Shown: positions 46,901 to 58,109 of the stretch, piece after piece | Layout of the letters: each line of letters begins with the position of its first letter | How positions within the stretch are numbered: position 1 is the first letter of the stretch | Source of the DNA: Epiperipatus broadwayi | Taxonomy: Eukaryota > Onychophora > Udeonychophora > Euonychophora > Peripatidae | Length of the DNA stretch: 64,000 bases | NCBI GenBank assembly: GCA_028023455.1 | Contig: JAQFVV010012529.1 | Coordinates: 1,984,001-2,048,000 of the forward strand | Direction of reading: 5' to 3' | Translations under genes and position numbers: made by a program | Notes under the pieces: model-generated | Told to the model about the DNA's origin: nothing | The model's database searches: none | The model's input: the letters and a program-made list of their open reading frames with translations, nothing else

Positions 46901-48050
46901 CAAAATTTCCTATATAAACAATTAAGACATTATATACCCAGCAAAATTTTTTTTTTTTTTGTGGCTTAGTGGAGTTAAAAAAAAAAGCCATTTTATTTTT
47001 GATATTTTGTAATGACGCATTATCATAGTAACTTAGTTATGTTATTAGTTAGAACTTAATGCAAAATGTAGCAAAACTTAATACAAATTGAAACTTAATA
47101 TAAATATATCAAATGAATAGTGATATAAAATTAATTTTTAAAACTATTTAAAATTTCATTTTTAATTATTTTTTCTGTTAGTAACAATATTTACTCAACT
47201 TTATTATATTTTAACTTTGTAATAATATATAACATTTTATTATGGCATTTTATAAATCATATGATAAAAATTGTAACTTAATACTTAATTCTATGAAAAT
47301 TTAATTTAGAGTCGTAGTAGATACCCTTTAACATAACTCATCTACTATTCATTTCTGATGAATATCATTGTTGTATTATGTATTAAATATTATCAACTAT
47401 TTTTATTAAGATAATTTTAATAATACAGAGTTTATGATTCTTATTACATCAAATATTCAATTTTTTTCAAAATGTTATTTATAAAATATATTTTGAGATT
47501 TTAAGTACTCCATAATTAAGAACTATTATTATTTTTCTAAAATGTTTTAACTTTTTTTTTTTTTATTCATCTTGCACTGCTCTTATTAAATAAATCTCTT
47601 CAAAATCGTTACTCCTTTTTTTTTGCATGCTGTTTTCATTCAATCAGTTTAAAGTTTCAACTGTCTGAATCTTCTTCAGAGCTATTAAATACAATTGAAT
47701 TACATTAATTTTTACCTAAATATATAGTAACATTATTTTGATATATATTTACATTTAATAATATTTTAATGCACATATTATATACACAAACATAATCATT
47801 TTTCATTAAAAAAAAAAAAATTTAATATGCAAATATATATATACCACATATATCTATATCCATGCATATAATTATTTTTTTATCAATTGAATAAATTGAT
47901 AATAAATAATAAATAATATTATATGTGTATATATACCTATATATATTAAATATTTTTAATTTTTGAATTTTAAATGATGTATGGGTATGTATATCATGCA
48001 TGTATTAAAAAGAAATAAAATAATAATAAATGTTTATGAATGTGTACATA
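46901..48050. other. AT-rich intergenic with hammerhead-like relic at 47654-47679
   Basis: On the minus strand CTGAAGA ... GAAAC parallels the motif at 33309-33336 but with A in place of T in the CTGATGA box. Nearby 'ggagtaacgatt' also has a counterpart in the first locus ('ggagcgatt'). The remainder is A/T-rich with TA runs around 47830-47950. Confidence 0.4.
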
Positions 48051-48054
48051 TATA

Positions 48055-48340
48055 TTGTACCAGTCAGAATTGCATGTTCATCTAACAGGATTCAGAATCT
48101 AGGCAAAAGTATCCCAAATCCACTCATGCCCGAGATACACAGGTCAGGGGCAATCATGGATTCTGTCCTGTGTACCTTTTTCTAAAACTACAACATTATG
48201 AACAACATTTCTGATGATAACAGATGAAATTTATTTATTCCAATCCCATAGACATAGCTGAGAAACAAGAGATCTACAGGGAAAAGGTAGTACTACTTGG
48301 CTTCGAACTTCAAATAGAAGATGCTAGTTTCTGATTATAT
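48055..48340 (-). repeat. SINE-like dispersed repeat, copy 2
   Basis: On the minus strand it matches 37070-37250 for about 180 bp, and further 5' (near 48295-48320) it has AGTTCGAAGCC, a B-box-like word. This suggests a tRNA-derived head that the other copy lacks or has lost. Ends and tail are not resolved. Confidence 0.55.
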
Positions 48341-48344
48341 TACT

Positions 48345-50430
48345 ATTTCACTGAGAATTGTTTAATAAATGTAATAGATTGGCCCAAAATTAATAGAACT
48401 TGACTTATATATAATGCAATCTAATTAACAATGGTATGCATAAAACATGAGTCAAAACAAATAATAATTGGTTATAAAATGTTAATAGTTTATTAATAAT
48501 AATTAATGAGAAAATGAATAAACAACAATGAATATATAACTTAATAAATACACTGGTGAATCCATTTGCATGTCATAAAATTAATAGAATCTGGATTTCA
48601 TGTAATTATTAGTGGTGACATTCTAATAGATACATAATACTAGAACATAGATTAATGATTAAAGAATATGCAATCGTGAGTTAAATAGATGAATAATCAA
48701 CATAATGTGGCTTAATATGCTAACAGAGATAGCAATTTTAACATTAATTTATAATTCGAATGCTATGATTAACTCAATGAGAAATAAATGACCCTAACGA
48801 ACATAGATGAAATAGAGTTTTATTTACATAAAATTATATTCAAATTATAGTTGATCCTGACCATACATTAAAATATATTAATAGATATTATTCAGTCAGT
48901 AATTATACTCCATCAATCATTTTGAAGGAAAAACAGTTATTTGCATATTTATCTAATCATTCTGATTTGACAGAATTTATTGAATGTTATTTACTAGCGT
49001 ACCTAAAGATCATTTTAATGAGAGAACGGCTAGCTTAAATAAGCTTTAAATGACATTTTAAACATATAACTAATAGAAAGAATGAAAGATAGTTTACAGA
49101 AATCACAGCATTATGACTAACAGATAAATAATCGAGCAATATAAAATATTAATTAATAATTGCAGTGGTGACCTAAATGAAACGTTAAAACTATTAAGTC
49201 TGCTTTAGGATGAGAAGCTTCATCAATTATATGAATGTGTGAAATATGTCTGCACTGATGACAGAACAGTATTTGAAGAGATGGTTGATAGGGATTACAT
49301 GGTTCGAATTTCCCGATGTTATCCCATGCAGAGCCTAACTATAACCGGACAGTATCCTGGAATTGATGCTTCCAAACTGTATTCTGGGATATGCCATAAG
49401 AAAATGAACCGGGACCTCTGGGTATTAAGTTTGACAAAGTAAGATATACAAAGTTTTATAATGCTATCAGGGGTAAGCCATGCTAATGAGATTCCGGTCA
49501 TTAATGATGCTGATGTGTTAGTAAGGCCCTCATAAATTAATAAAATGTAGCATAGTGACATGACAAATTTAATCCATCTTTAAAGGTACACAAATAACCT
49601 TAAATATTAATTAGAAAGTCAAAATATAAAAGAGAGGGAATATGTAATTTCCTTCGTTAAACAAATATAAGTACGCTTAACGATAATTACATAATACAAT
49701 TATCACACTGGCTGGCATGATATGAAAATGATTGATTATAAGAAAGGTAAGGCCATTAAGTTTACTTTATATAATATTAAAAACTAACTAAATCAATAGC
49801 ATTAACATGGTAATAAATTGATATCTTAAATATGACAGCATCATATTTGCCATCAAACAAATAGAACAATTTAGTAAGATTATTCAATCGAGCGAATCTT
49901 AATATAGTAGAAAAACTTACATTTAAATATTTGCTATCCCATAATATCAGGATGGAGAATTAAAATAAGATCGGTTCGCTAGATTAGCATATTAAATTAA
50001 ATATAAACAGACATAAAATTATAATAAGTGAAGTTGAAAGTTTGCCACATTTAAAATAGTAAAATAGAAATAGTATGAAACCCAGTAAATACATTTTTAA
50101 GAATAAATTTATAGATTCGTGCATTATATTTTACAGAGAGATATTAATTTACTAGAATTACGATAATCAGCACTACATTACCAATTATTATATAGACAAG
50201 AGAGTTACATTTATACTTTAAACAAATTAAAAATTACATAGATGGAGGTTCTAAAGAGTTCATGTTAGTAGCACAGATGGTATTACCTTCTGTTACTTGA
50301 TGACTGGATGGCTATACAAGTTGATACACATAAGAAAATAAATATGGAAAACATGGTCGGCAATGTAGAGTTTTGAAAAATAATGGTTGGCATCTTTGTA
50401 GAATTAGTTTAGCATTTAATTAAAGCAGTC
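48345..50430. other. Intergenic, A/T-rich, unrecognised
   Basis: Words such as 'attaatagaa' recur. A less AT-rich patch at 49190-49510 contains overlapping open frames on both strands (49239-49442 plus, 49319-49561 minus), neither resembling a known family. It may be a decayed transposon. Confidence 0.4.
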
Positions 50431-50437
50431 TTTAAGT

Positions 50438-50620
50438 GGTGATGGCATAATAGCATAGCGGTATGGAGGTGATCTTGAAAAGATCAGAAAAGCAAATTTC
50501 TTCTCTCTAGTTAGCAGTCATGATTCAAACCTTCTAGACTTCTAACTTCTATTACCTTGCCTCTGGCGAGGCCCGGATGTGCATTACCTGGCCTGATTGC
50601 ACTTATCATTTGTTTAAGGT
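50438..50620 (+). mobile_element. tRNA-derived SINE
   Basis: TAGCATAGCGG (50451-50461) is a good A box and GATTCAAACCT (50522-50532) a B box. Between and after them lie a 'gatcttgaaaagatc' palindrome and a GC-rich body ('ctctggcgaggcccggatg'). No poly(A) tail is apparent, and the target duplication is at best TTTAAG. The A-to-B distance is longer than in a tRNA, implying an insertion or a composite head. Confidence 0.55.
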
Positions 50621-51090
50621 TTACATTTCAAAGATGACAATGAGATAAGTTCTAGAGAGTATTGTTTAATCTATTTTGAGTTTGAAATAAATTCAAGAGA
50701 TATAATTTCCATTAAAGTTAGCATTGCTAAAATAAAAGTAATTTAATTACATTTTAAAATTGAACAAGATACGTTCTTTTGTTTGTAAGTTTGTGTTATG
50801 TTAATTACTCTCCAGAACTTTCTCTGGTATTTGCATCAGCTTAATAATAAAAAAAGCACAAATTATATAAATTATAACATACAAAATATTTTGTAAATTG
50901 GATAAATATTATTTACAACAATTTTATATATCCGTGATACATACACACGTACATGATTATTTGAGGCCATGGAAATTTTAAATATTCCTGAATTAAAACT
51001 AATAAGTATTCTTTATTCAAAATAAATGTTTAAACTTACAAAGGGGGAGGGGATTGCATGTATGTGTACTTGCATTCCCTAATGATTAAA
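50621..51090. other. AT-rich intergenic, nothing recognised
   Basis: No motif beyond a short purine run (GGGGGAGGGG, near 51043-51052). Confidence 0.5.
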
Positions 51091-51165
51091 CAAGTAGATA
51101 GATGGATTTGAACCTCTGGTTTAAGATTTCTAATATCACCAGACAGTGAAGCAAAAATATGTATA
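51090..51165 (-). repeat. tRNA-derived SINE relic, minus strand
   Basis: Minus-strand GAGGTTCAAATCC (51104-51116) is a near-ideal B box. 'ctgtctggtgatatt' upstream of it is a weak A box. No tail was found. Confidence 0.45.
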
Positions 51166-51481
51166 ACAGATTTTACTGCTTCAATATAAATCAATGTGAA
51201 CATATATATGTATACATCTGGGTCTCATTTTATGCAGTAGATAGGTTCCGCAGAAAACCCGCATTAAAAAAATTGCACAAAAATAGACTTAAGTTACTTT
51301 GAAAAATGGAGGATATGTTCTGTAATTTTCAGAAATCATATAAAAGCAAAGTAACAAGGAAAAATTACTTTAAAATTCGCATAAAAAAATAAGGAAATAA
51401 AGTATGACTAATAAAAAATTTCAAATATTTGAAAAAAATTGATACAAGACAAAACCTCCACTAGTGCAACTCTCTCTATAT

Positions 51482-51506
51482 AACACACTTCTACGAGTGT
51501 GTTAAT
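51482..51506. other. Small hairpin
   Basis: AACACACT, loop TCTACG, AGTGTGTT: an 8-bp perfect stem at the junction between the Tigger-like terminus and its unrelated centre. Confidence 0.6.
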
Positions 51507-51524
51507 AATGACTAATGGTTAAAT

Positions 51525-51820
51525 TTTCTTTTATATACGTATATACACAGAGAAACTTTTAGACAGAAAAAAGTTACAATTAAAAATATTTAAAAACATT
51601 TAAAGATATGTTCTTCTTAAATAGAAATTAAAAGTTCTTAAATATTTTTACTTGTAACTTTTTTCTGTCTAAAAGTTTCTCCATGTACATATGTGTATAA
51701 ATGAAAATATAAATATATTTTAAAGATACATACTTTTTAAGTAGAAAACAAAAATTATAACTTTTTTCTGTCTAAAAGTTTCTCTATGTATATATGTGTA
51801 TAAAAGAAAATATAAACATA
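51525..51820. repeat. Nested inverted repeat, three related arms
   Basis: A sequence containing 'gagaaacttttagacagaaa' (plus, about 51525-51605) recurs inverted at about 51636-51712 and again inverted at about 51755-51820. The first two arms form a long foldback. This looks like a MITE insertion followed by partial duplication within the Tigger-like element. Confidence 0.75.
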
Positions 51821-52526
51821 CATAACATAGATATACAACTACTATTTAGCTCTCATTGGAATTTAAGAGATTGTTCATTGCAGAAAATTCTCTCAGATTT
51901 CAGCATTTTCTGACGTTTTTCTTTGTCCCACAAATCAATGTAAAATCTATGATTAAATGATTTTTACTTGTCAGAAAATAATAAATTTGTCTTCATTTGA
52001 TGGATATTTTTGTTTACTACTGAAATAAATTTTAAATGTTCATCTATATTAAAAAAATAAGATCACACTCAAAACAAAAAGATTTATACGTTATCATTTC
52101 TAGAAAGATTATTTTCAGTTTACAAAATCAGCAAAATGTTCATTATGTCTGATTATTTTTAAAAATCTAAAAAAGTATTTATTTCTGTTATATCTAACAA
52201 AATATGTTTTAAAAATTTAAAATTTTTGAATATTTATTGTGACATTTTTATATTCATAAATATAAATCTATTATTATTTACTCATAAGATTCTAAATAGC
52301 TTCAGGTCATATTCACATTAGCTGCTAATATAATGTTATATTTTTGAAAGAAAAAAAAGTATTTCAAGTCAAAATAAGTTATTAATAGTTTAAATTTCTT
52401 GATATCTAATAAATATAGTGAAATATGAACTTCTTTATCGCATAAAAGAAACCCACATAAAAAGATATTAAGAAGAATAACTTCAAAATCGCATTTAAAA
52501 AATCCGCATAAAATGAGACCTAGGTG

Positions 52527-53035
52527 TATTTGTGTAAAAAGTGATGTAATGCAATTGTATTTTATAGCTCTGAAGAAATCTGTTAAATAATCAAAATGTA
52601 AAACAATTGATTTGTGAAGAATGAAAAAAAGTAGTAAAGATTTGATGATGATTTATTTAGTAGCTTTTAAATATTATGAGTTTTTAGATGATACTGTGTT
52701 GAGCAATAGCAGGTCCTAGCAAACCATTCTTCATTGTAATCAAATGCATTATTCGTTTGATGATTGTACTCTCTTGTTTTGATTGCTGAACAACAAAACA
52801 AATAATGTAATATTATTTCCCTGTAAAATCATTAGTTTCAGTAATATAAATATAGCCAGTAAATGAAAAAGATAACTTTTTTTATATTTTATGTAAGTTC
52901 AAGGTTAACAAAAACTTGATTTTTAATGTTACAATAAATAAATGAATTAATATGAGAGTGATTTCTTAAACTCATCAGTATGCTTCTACTTATGTGTTAT
53001 AAATCTTGTTGATCTACATATTTATTTTACTAACT
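52527..53035. other. AT-rich intergenic, nothing recognised
   Basis: Low-complexity sequence only. Confidence 0.5.
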
Positions 53036-53036
53036 G

Positions 53037-53113
53037 AAATACAGGCTTATTATATACCTGTATGAATATATGTAATATATAGGGTATATGAGCACAGTCT
53101 TTCACATGATCCA
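53037..53113. repeat. Short dispersed repeat, inverted copy of 1150-1235
   Basis: The reverse complement of this stretch matches 1150-1235 for about 76 bp. It abuts the inverted-repeat element that begins at 53107. Confidence 0.6.
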
Positions 53114-53438
53114 CCACTCACCACTATCTCAGGTCAACATGGGTGTGATAAGAATCTCAGTTTCAGGGTGGCCTTTGAGGGTTCCATTATCAGATTTTCA
53201 ATTGGATGGATAGTTAAAGAGTTGGAGTGTGGAGTGGATTGAAGCCTGTCCATTTAAGTATTAGGATTGGCTATTTTAATATATATCTAAGCACTTATTT
53301 CATATATGTGTAGAGATGATAATCTGGACCTACTGATGATTGCTGGTTTAGCATGAAATACGTGTATTGGTGATTATTTATCTTTTCAACATATATATGT
53401 TCAAGTATATCAGTGATATGAGATAGAGTGGTGGATCA
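53107..53438. mobile_element. Possible MITE with 13-bp inverted termini
   Basis: TGATCCACCACTC (53107-53119) is repeated inverted at 53426-53438. The inner termini both continue with CTATCTCA-like sequence after a small offset. The 332-bp size fits a MITE, but no clear target duplication was found. Confidence 0.45.
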
Positions 53439-53439
53439 T

Positions 53440-54075
53440 ATTTATTTTACAGAATTTTCATTTATAGTCATATGTTCTATTTTAAGAGATATTACCTAAA
53501 ATGAATTCTTTATACTAATGTGCTTTGGATTTATATAATTTTTCTATTCGACAGAGTTTTATTTTTTAAGTTTATAAACATGTGCTGTGCTTAAAGAACA
53601 CATTTATTGCTTTAAAATAATTAGGGATTGGTTTTTTTTTTTTTTTGTTTTAAGTATTAATATTTAATAAGAAAATAGCAAGAGATCTTCTACAAGTTTA
53701 TCAAAATAAAACGGATTTGTTTATGGATTTTAATAAATTTTTGGAATACTTCTGTAGTTGCAGCTTATAATTTTGATAATAAATATTAATTGCGTAAAAA
53801 AAAATTATGCAGATTATAAACTCTCAACTGTTTTGCCAAGAATCAACGTTTTATTCTAATAAATTAGTTAGTCCAAATTTATATCGAAAAAATTCTCTCC
53901 CCAGAGTTCGACTTTCTGTTTACACTCATAATATTTTATTTATATTACATTATTCACCAGTAAAAAAAGTTGGAAAATTTTAAGACTTTGAACCGAAGTG
54001 ATATATATACCTCTAAGTATCTAGAACAAAATAACTTAAATTCTATGTATTTTAAAAAAATCATTTATAAGTTTA
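53440..54075. other. AT-rich intergenic, nothing recognised
   Basis: T-rich tracts. The last five bases of the flank, CAGAT (54076-54080), are the left target duplication of the next element. Confidence 0.5.
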
Positions 54076-54080
54076 CAGAT

Positions 54081-54706
54081 TGTTGTGTTTGGTCTCAATT
54101 ACAGACCCAACCAACAGTAAATAATGTAAAATAATACTGAAACAAGTATTACAATTACTATATGCATTATGTACAAATATATACAATACAATATATACAA
54201 ATTACAAGTTGAATCTTGGAGTTTAACGTAACTCTGTGTTCTGCCTGCCGCTTCCAGCCACACCTGATGGCTTGCCTCATGGGTAGGGTCTATGACTCTT
54301 CCAGCTGTACAAGACAGCTTGCCTTGAGCCGAGATTGATCTTAGCAGCGTCCGGTCTCTGTGGGACTTGCCTATCTGCATAGATCTAAATAACGTAGTGC
54401 TATCAATGGGAATACTTGCTGCTGTTTAGGTTAGCAGAGTTTCCCTGGGAAAACGCAAAGAGTCTGTTCAGGTTAGACACGTTCTTCCTTGATCCTCACA
54501 AAAGGCTGACTATTTATACCCAGATCCCTGACCTTATTGAAAACCTTTGGATTTAGTAAGCATCATTGTTTATTGGCCTGCAATAATCATTGGCTATGTT
54601 TTTATCTATACATCAGCCTATTGGCCTGTGGCAAACAATGCTTAATCCGATCAGATAAGGAGGCATCTGGAATAGTCTACTTCTGAGAGAAGGGAGGACT
54701 ATAACA
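54081..54706 (-). repeat. 3' LTR of the gag-only element (626 bp)
   Basis: On the minus strand it runs from TGTTATAGTCC to CAAACACAACA, a canonical TG...CA LTR. A TATA box, TATAAATAG, lies on the minus strand at about 54512-54519, with the gene-proximal side GC-richer. It contains 37 bp (around 54147-54184) missing from the other LTR. The minus-strand open frame 54099-54380 is LTR sequence and not a gene. Confidence 0.9.
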
Positions 54707-54721
54707 TCCCTCCCTCTGGCT
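54707..54721 (-). other. Polypurine tract of the gag-only element
   Basis: On the minus strand the 3' LTR is immediately preceded by AGAGGGAGGGA, all purines. Confidence 0.85.
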
Positions 54722-54726
54722 AAAAT

Positions 54727-55338
54727 TTAGCCTAGAGAACAGTCATGCAGGTGTGCTGGAGGATGACTAACGTGCTTCGGTGCTGGATCTGGTTTGCTGC
54801 CATCTTCAGTTTGTTGGTCCTCCTTGCTTGTACTGCATGTCTCTGTAGCTTCATTCCTTGTGGTTGTATCAGTATAATATAGTCTATATCCAGTCTCATT
54901 AATAGTTTGTCTTAAATTATGATTATTCATGCCACAAATGAAACGATCGCGTAGTGCTTCATTTAAGAACTCTTTAAACTCGCACGTGAGCGCTAATATT
55001 CTGATTCGCGTTGCGAATTTTCTAGCTTTTTCACCCTCAGCTTGAGCACAGAGATTGAAATAATATGCCTGAATTATTGTTAGCGGTTTGGGCAGAAAAT
55101 ATTCTGTGAGAATCACCAACGCCTTTTCAAAATTCATGTCACCCGGTGTTTCTGACCCAATTTGCGATTTTAAAATATACGTTTGCGACCTGATTATAGT
55201 TATCAGTGTCGCTAATTTTATTTCAGCCTTTTTGATCTGATTGGCCTGCATATAAAAAATTAGGTGCTCTTTGTAGCTTGACCAGTTCTCAGGGAACCCT
55301 GGATCAAAAGCTTCCATCGAGCCAATTATATTAGCCAT
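54727..55338 (-). CDS. Gypsy Gag N-terminal (matrix/capsid-like) protein, 203 aa
   Basis: The start MANIIGSMEAFDPG and the following WSSYKEHLIFYMQAN match the beginning of invertebrate Ty3/Gypsy Gag proteins, where F-D-P, a tryptophan and the Y-x-E/K-H/R-L-x-x-F/Y segment are conserved. The central part (about residues 40-150) keeps the Gag helical pattern, including a Y-F-x-P-K-P segment and L-R-D-R-F-I-C-G-M. The C-terminal 40 residues are serine-, lysine- and proline-rich and contain no zinc knuckle; the frame ends next to the PPT, so Gag is truncated. Full-length Gags of this group are typically longer and end in CCHC motifs. The minus-strand ATG at 55336-55338 is the first in frame. The frame is intact, unlike the relative at 59.5 kb, so a functional or recently functional protein is possible. 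Confidence 0.85.
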   Translation of the reverse strand: MANIIGSMEAFDPGFPENWSSYKEHLIFYMQANQIKKAEIKLATLITIIRSQTYILKSQIGSETPGDMNFEKALVILTEYFLPKPLTIIQAYYFNLCAQAEGEKARKFATRIRILALTCEFKEFLNEALRDRFICGMNNHNLRQTINETGYRLYYTDTTTRNEATETCSTSKEDQQTEDGSKPDPAPKHVSHPPAHLHDCSLG

Positions 55339-55534
55339 TTTTATATATATTTTTTTTCTCTGTTATCACGTGAGAAAAATTTTTTTCCCGTATATTTCTG
55401 AGTAACCACTCAATACCATTATGTTCGACAGATCTTTTACTCCGCTAGGGCGAGCTGCTGTCTTTGTAGCAAGGCTAATTTTGATTGGTTTATGAAGCAC
55501 CAATCGTGTTTGTGATCACTTTATGTTTCCTCCC

Positions 55535-55670
55535 AGAAATAAGTGATTTTGACAATGGTTGTTTAGTAAATACTATTCGTGTATTTTACTTATTTTACCA
55601 GAAATAAGTGATTTTAAAAATCACTGTTTAATAAATATGTATTTCACTTGGACAGTATTTAAGTGTGATT
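55535..55670. repeat. Leader direct repeats, about 70 bp
   Basis: 'agaaataagtgatttt' recurs at about 55536 and 55605 within the untranslated leader between PBS and gag, each followed by similar sequence ending in 'tatttcactt' or 'tattttactt'. Confidence 0.6.
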
Positions 55671-55778
55671 TAGTAATCACAGCTTCGTAACTTATGAGTG
55701 TCTATTTAATTGCGCACTCACGTATTTACGTTTTCCAAGTTTTTTCTTTTTCCAGCCGTGGGGGGAAAAAAAATCTTT

Positions 55779-55797
55779 TGTCAAACTGCGCCAAATC
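55779..55797 (-). other. Primer-binding site region of the gag-only element
   Basis: Reading the minus strand after the 5' LTR: GAT, then TTGGCGCAGTTTGACA. The TGGCGCAGT core is a common Gypsy PBS, offset by a few bases from the LTR end. The element at 58.8 kb has GATTTGGTACAGT at the same place. Confidence 0.75.
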
Positions 55798-56386
55798 TGT
55801 TGTGTTTGGTCTCGATTACAGACCCAACCAACAGTAAATAATGTAAAATAATACTGAAACAAGTATTACAATATATACAAATTACAAGTTGAATCTTAAA
55901 GTTTAATGTAACTCTGTGTTCTGCCTGTCGCTTCCAGCCACACCTGATGGCTTGCCTCATGGGTAGGGTCTATGACTCTTCCAGCTGTACAAGACAGCTT
56001 GCCTCGACCCGAGATTGATCTTAGCAGTGTCCAGTCTCTGTGGGACTTGCCTAGCTGTGTAGATCTAAATAGCATAGTGCTATCAATGGGAATACTTGCT
56101 GCTGTTTAGGTTAGCAGAGTTTCCCTGGAAGAACACAAAGAGTCTGTTCAGGTTAGACACGTTCTTCCTTGATCCTCACAAAAGGCTGACTATTTATACC
56201 CAGATCCCTGACCTTATTGAAAACCTTTGGATTTAGTAAACATCATTGTTTATTGGCCTGCAATAATCATTGGCTATGTTTTTATCTCTACATCATCCTA
56301 TTGGCCTGTGGCAAACAATGCTTAATCCGATCAGATAAGGAGGCATTTGGAATAGTCTACTTCTGAGAGAAGGGAGGACTATAACG
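55798..56386 (-). repeat. 5' LTR of the gag-only element (589 bp)
   Basis: Equivalent to 54081-54706 but lacking 37 bp and with the first base pair of the terminal TG mutated (plus-strand end ATAACG where the other has ATAACA). Confidence 0.9.
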
Positions 56387-56391
56387 CAGAT

Positions 56392-57512
56392 AGAGAAATA
56401 TTATATAATAAATGAACTATCATGACATCTAATGTTACTTTTATTTTATACTATAGTACCAGCTAAGTTCATACTAATCTTAAGAAAGAGTTTTTTTTTC
56501 TTTCTATATTTGGTTAGTCATGAAACTTTTAGTATACTTATAAAATTATAATGCTTATGTTTCAAAGCAACTTTATTAAGTCACTAAAGTATGATCCACC
56601 TGTTCAGGGACCACAGTCTGTCACCCGCAGCTGTAGACCATAGAGACTATAATGGTACATTGATATTCTACAACTGGGTGTTGGCTCAAAGCAATTCAGC
56701 CACTTTATACAATAGATTGGGTATTACAGATATCTAAGAAAAAAAAACATTCCGAGTACAAATCTGATAAGATGGAAATATCAAATCTTTTCATATTCCG
56801 TTTTTATTGCAAGCAGTTTGACATCCATTAACTTATTAATCTATGGGTTTTATTTATAAAAAATTGTGCATCATTTATTAATAAAGAATTAGTACTTCAA
56901 AGCTTACATATTAAGCTTTATTAAGTCTCATATTTATTGCCTCAAGAGAAACTAAAACAATATTTTTATACTGGTCTAAACACATTTTCATTTTTCTTTA
57001 AGATTTTATCACCATCATCATTATTAACAGATATTTGTAAATCAGTTAGTCAGTTTAATTCCAGAACAAAATATAATGAAAGGAAATTATTAAAGAATAG
57101 CATTTACGATATATAAAAATGTTTTACAAATGACCATAAATATGTCCTCATGCTTTTAAATGTACAGTATACCAATGATTTTTGTATTATTGACATTTTC
57201 AAAATGAAGTTTACAAAATATTCTTAATGTTTGAATGCAACCTGTAATGAATGACTATTTTAATAACTGATATTTTTTAAAAAAAAAAAAACTTCTAGCT
57301 TTTTATCATGGTTTTCACTTTAAAAATGTGATTTAATTAAAAATTTTGGGGAGCTTTTTTAAACAGAAAGACTGATTCGGATAGTGATATGAAATGTAAA
57401 CTTCAATATTATGTTGTTTTATTTAATAAGTTACTAAAAAGATTTAAGTTTAAGAAAAAAAGATAACTCCAAAGATGGCAACTAATTCAGTAAATAAATA
57501 TTATATATATAA
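56392..57512. other. AT-rich intergenic, nothing recognised
   Basis: A small GC-richer phrase near 56590-56640 ('gatccacctgttcagggacc') could be a repeat edge, but no partner was found. The rest is A/T-rich. Confidence 0.45.
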
Positions 57513-57520
57513 TGATAATC

Positions 57521-58101
57521 TAGGGTGACCAGACATCCCAATTTTTCGGGATTTGTCCCTATTTTCAGTTAGATGTTTCAGTGTTCCCAAAACATCTTTT
57601 TGGGACAACTGTTTGTCCCGATTTTCAAATACTCATAATTATTATTTGTCTTTCATAAATAATTCATTGCAAAAGTGATAATTTTTTGGCCCTCCCTGTT
57701 CACTTCAGTCTCTACAGTAATATAAAAATGTCAGACAAATTTCAACACCAAAACAAAGATCAGTATTACATTGTATGGCTGGGTTCCCAAACTAGACACA
57801 TTCTCACATCCAATCTCACCTTGGAGCATGTGCAGTTGGATTTTTTTGGCTAAAATTTGAACTGTGCTTGCACCTGCCTTGATTAACTATAGTTTTGCTA
57901 GTTCTTTCTTGATATTAATTTTCTACAGTGATAAAATTAATAGGAATATTAATAACCCTAAACAATAGACAACATGCCAAAGAGGTACTTACAATGATGA
58001 ATATACACAGGAATGAAGTTTTATATAAAAAAGGACGCAATACTGTAAAAATGATTTGTCATCATGTCCTGATTTTTGATTGAACTGGTCTGGTAATCCT
58101 T
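57521..58101. mobile_element. hAT-type non-autonomous element (Zaphod/Tip100-like ends)
   Basis: The left end TAGGGTGACCAGACATCCC and the inverted right end AAGGATTACCAGAC share the G-x-x-ACCAGAC core. The flanks TGATAATC (57513-57520 and 58102-58109) are a perfect 8-bp target duplication, as hAT transposases make. The subterminal 'tttttcgggatttgtccc' and 'ttgggacaactgtttgtccc' words are reminiscent of Zaphod-type hAT termini known from animals. The 581-bp interior has no open frame. Divergence of the right end suggests an old insertion. Confidence 0.85.
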
Positions 58102-58109
58102 TGATAATC

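Larger units (their letters stand above)
51216..52526. mobile_element. Tigger/pogo-like non-autonomous DNA element, copy 2
   Basis: The left end CATCTGGGTCTCATTTTATG and inverted right end CACCTAGGTCTCATTTTATG are both flanked by TA. The first about 200 bp and last about 90 bp match the termini of 10808-12115 closely (including 'gactaataaaaaatttcaaa'), while the centres differ. The central part holds a nested inverted-repeat element (51525-51820). No transposase is visible. Confidence 0.8.
54081..56386 (-). mobile_element. Gag-only Ty3/Gypsy-type LTR retrotransposon, 2.3 kb
   Basis: Two LTRs (54081-54706 and 55798-56386) flank 1,091 bp of internal sequence. The target duplication CAGAT is perfect (54076-54080 and 56387-56391). 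On the minus strand the order is 5' LTR, PBS region, leader, gag N-terminal frame, PPT, 3' LTR. Zinc knuckles, protease, reverse transcriptase, RNase H and integrase are all absent; the gag frame ends about 20 bp from the PPT. All cis-acting parts are present, so it looks like a non-autonomous element that moved with proteins from a relative. The LTRs are about 95% alike by eye apart from a 37-bp deletion. Confidence 0.9.

Noticed and set aside
49239-49442. 67-codon plus-strand frame with overlapping 80-codon minus-strand frame
   Set aside because: Both frames are open by chance in a less AT-rich patch, and neither resembles a known protein.
54099-54380. 93-codon minus-strand open frame
   Set aside because: It lies wholly inside the 3' LTR of the gag-only element and is disrupted in the other LTR.
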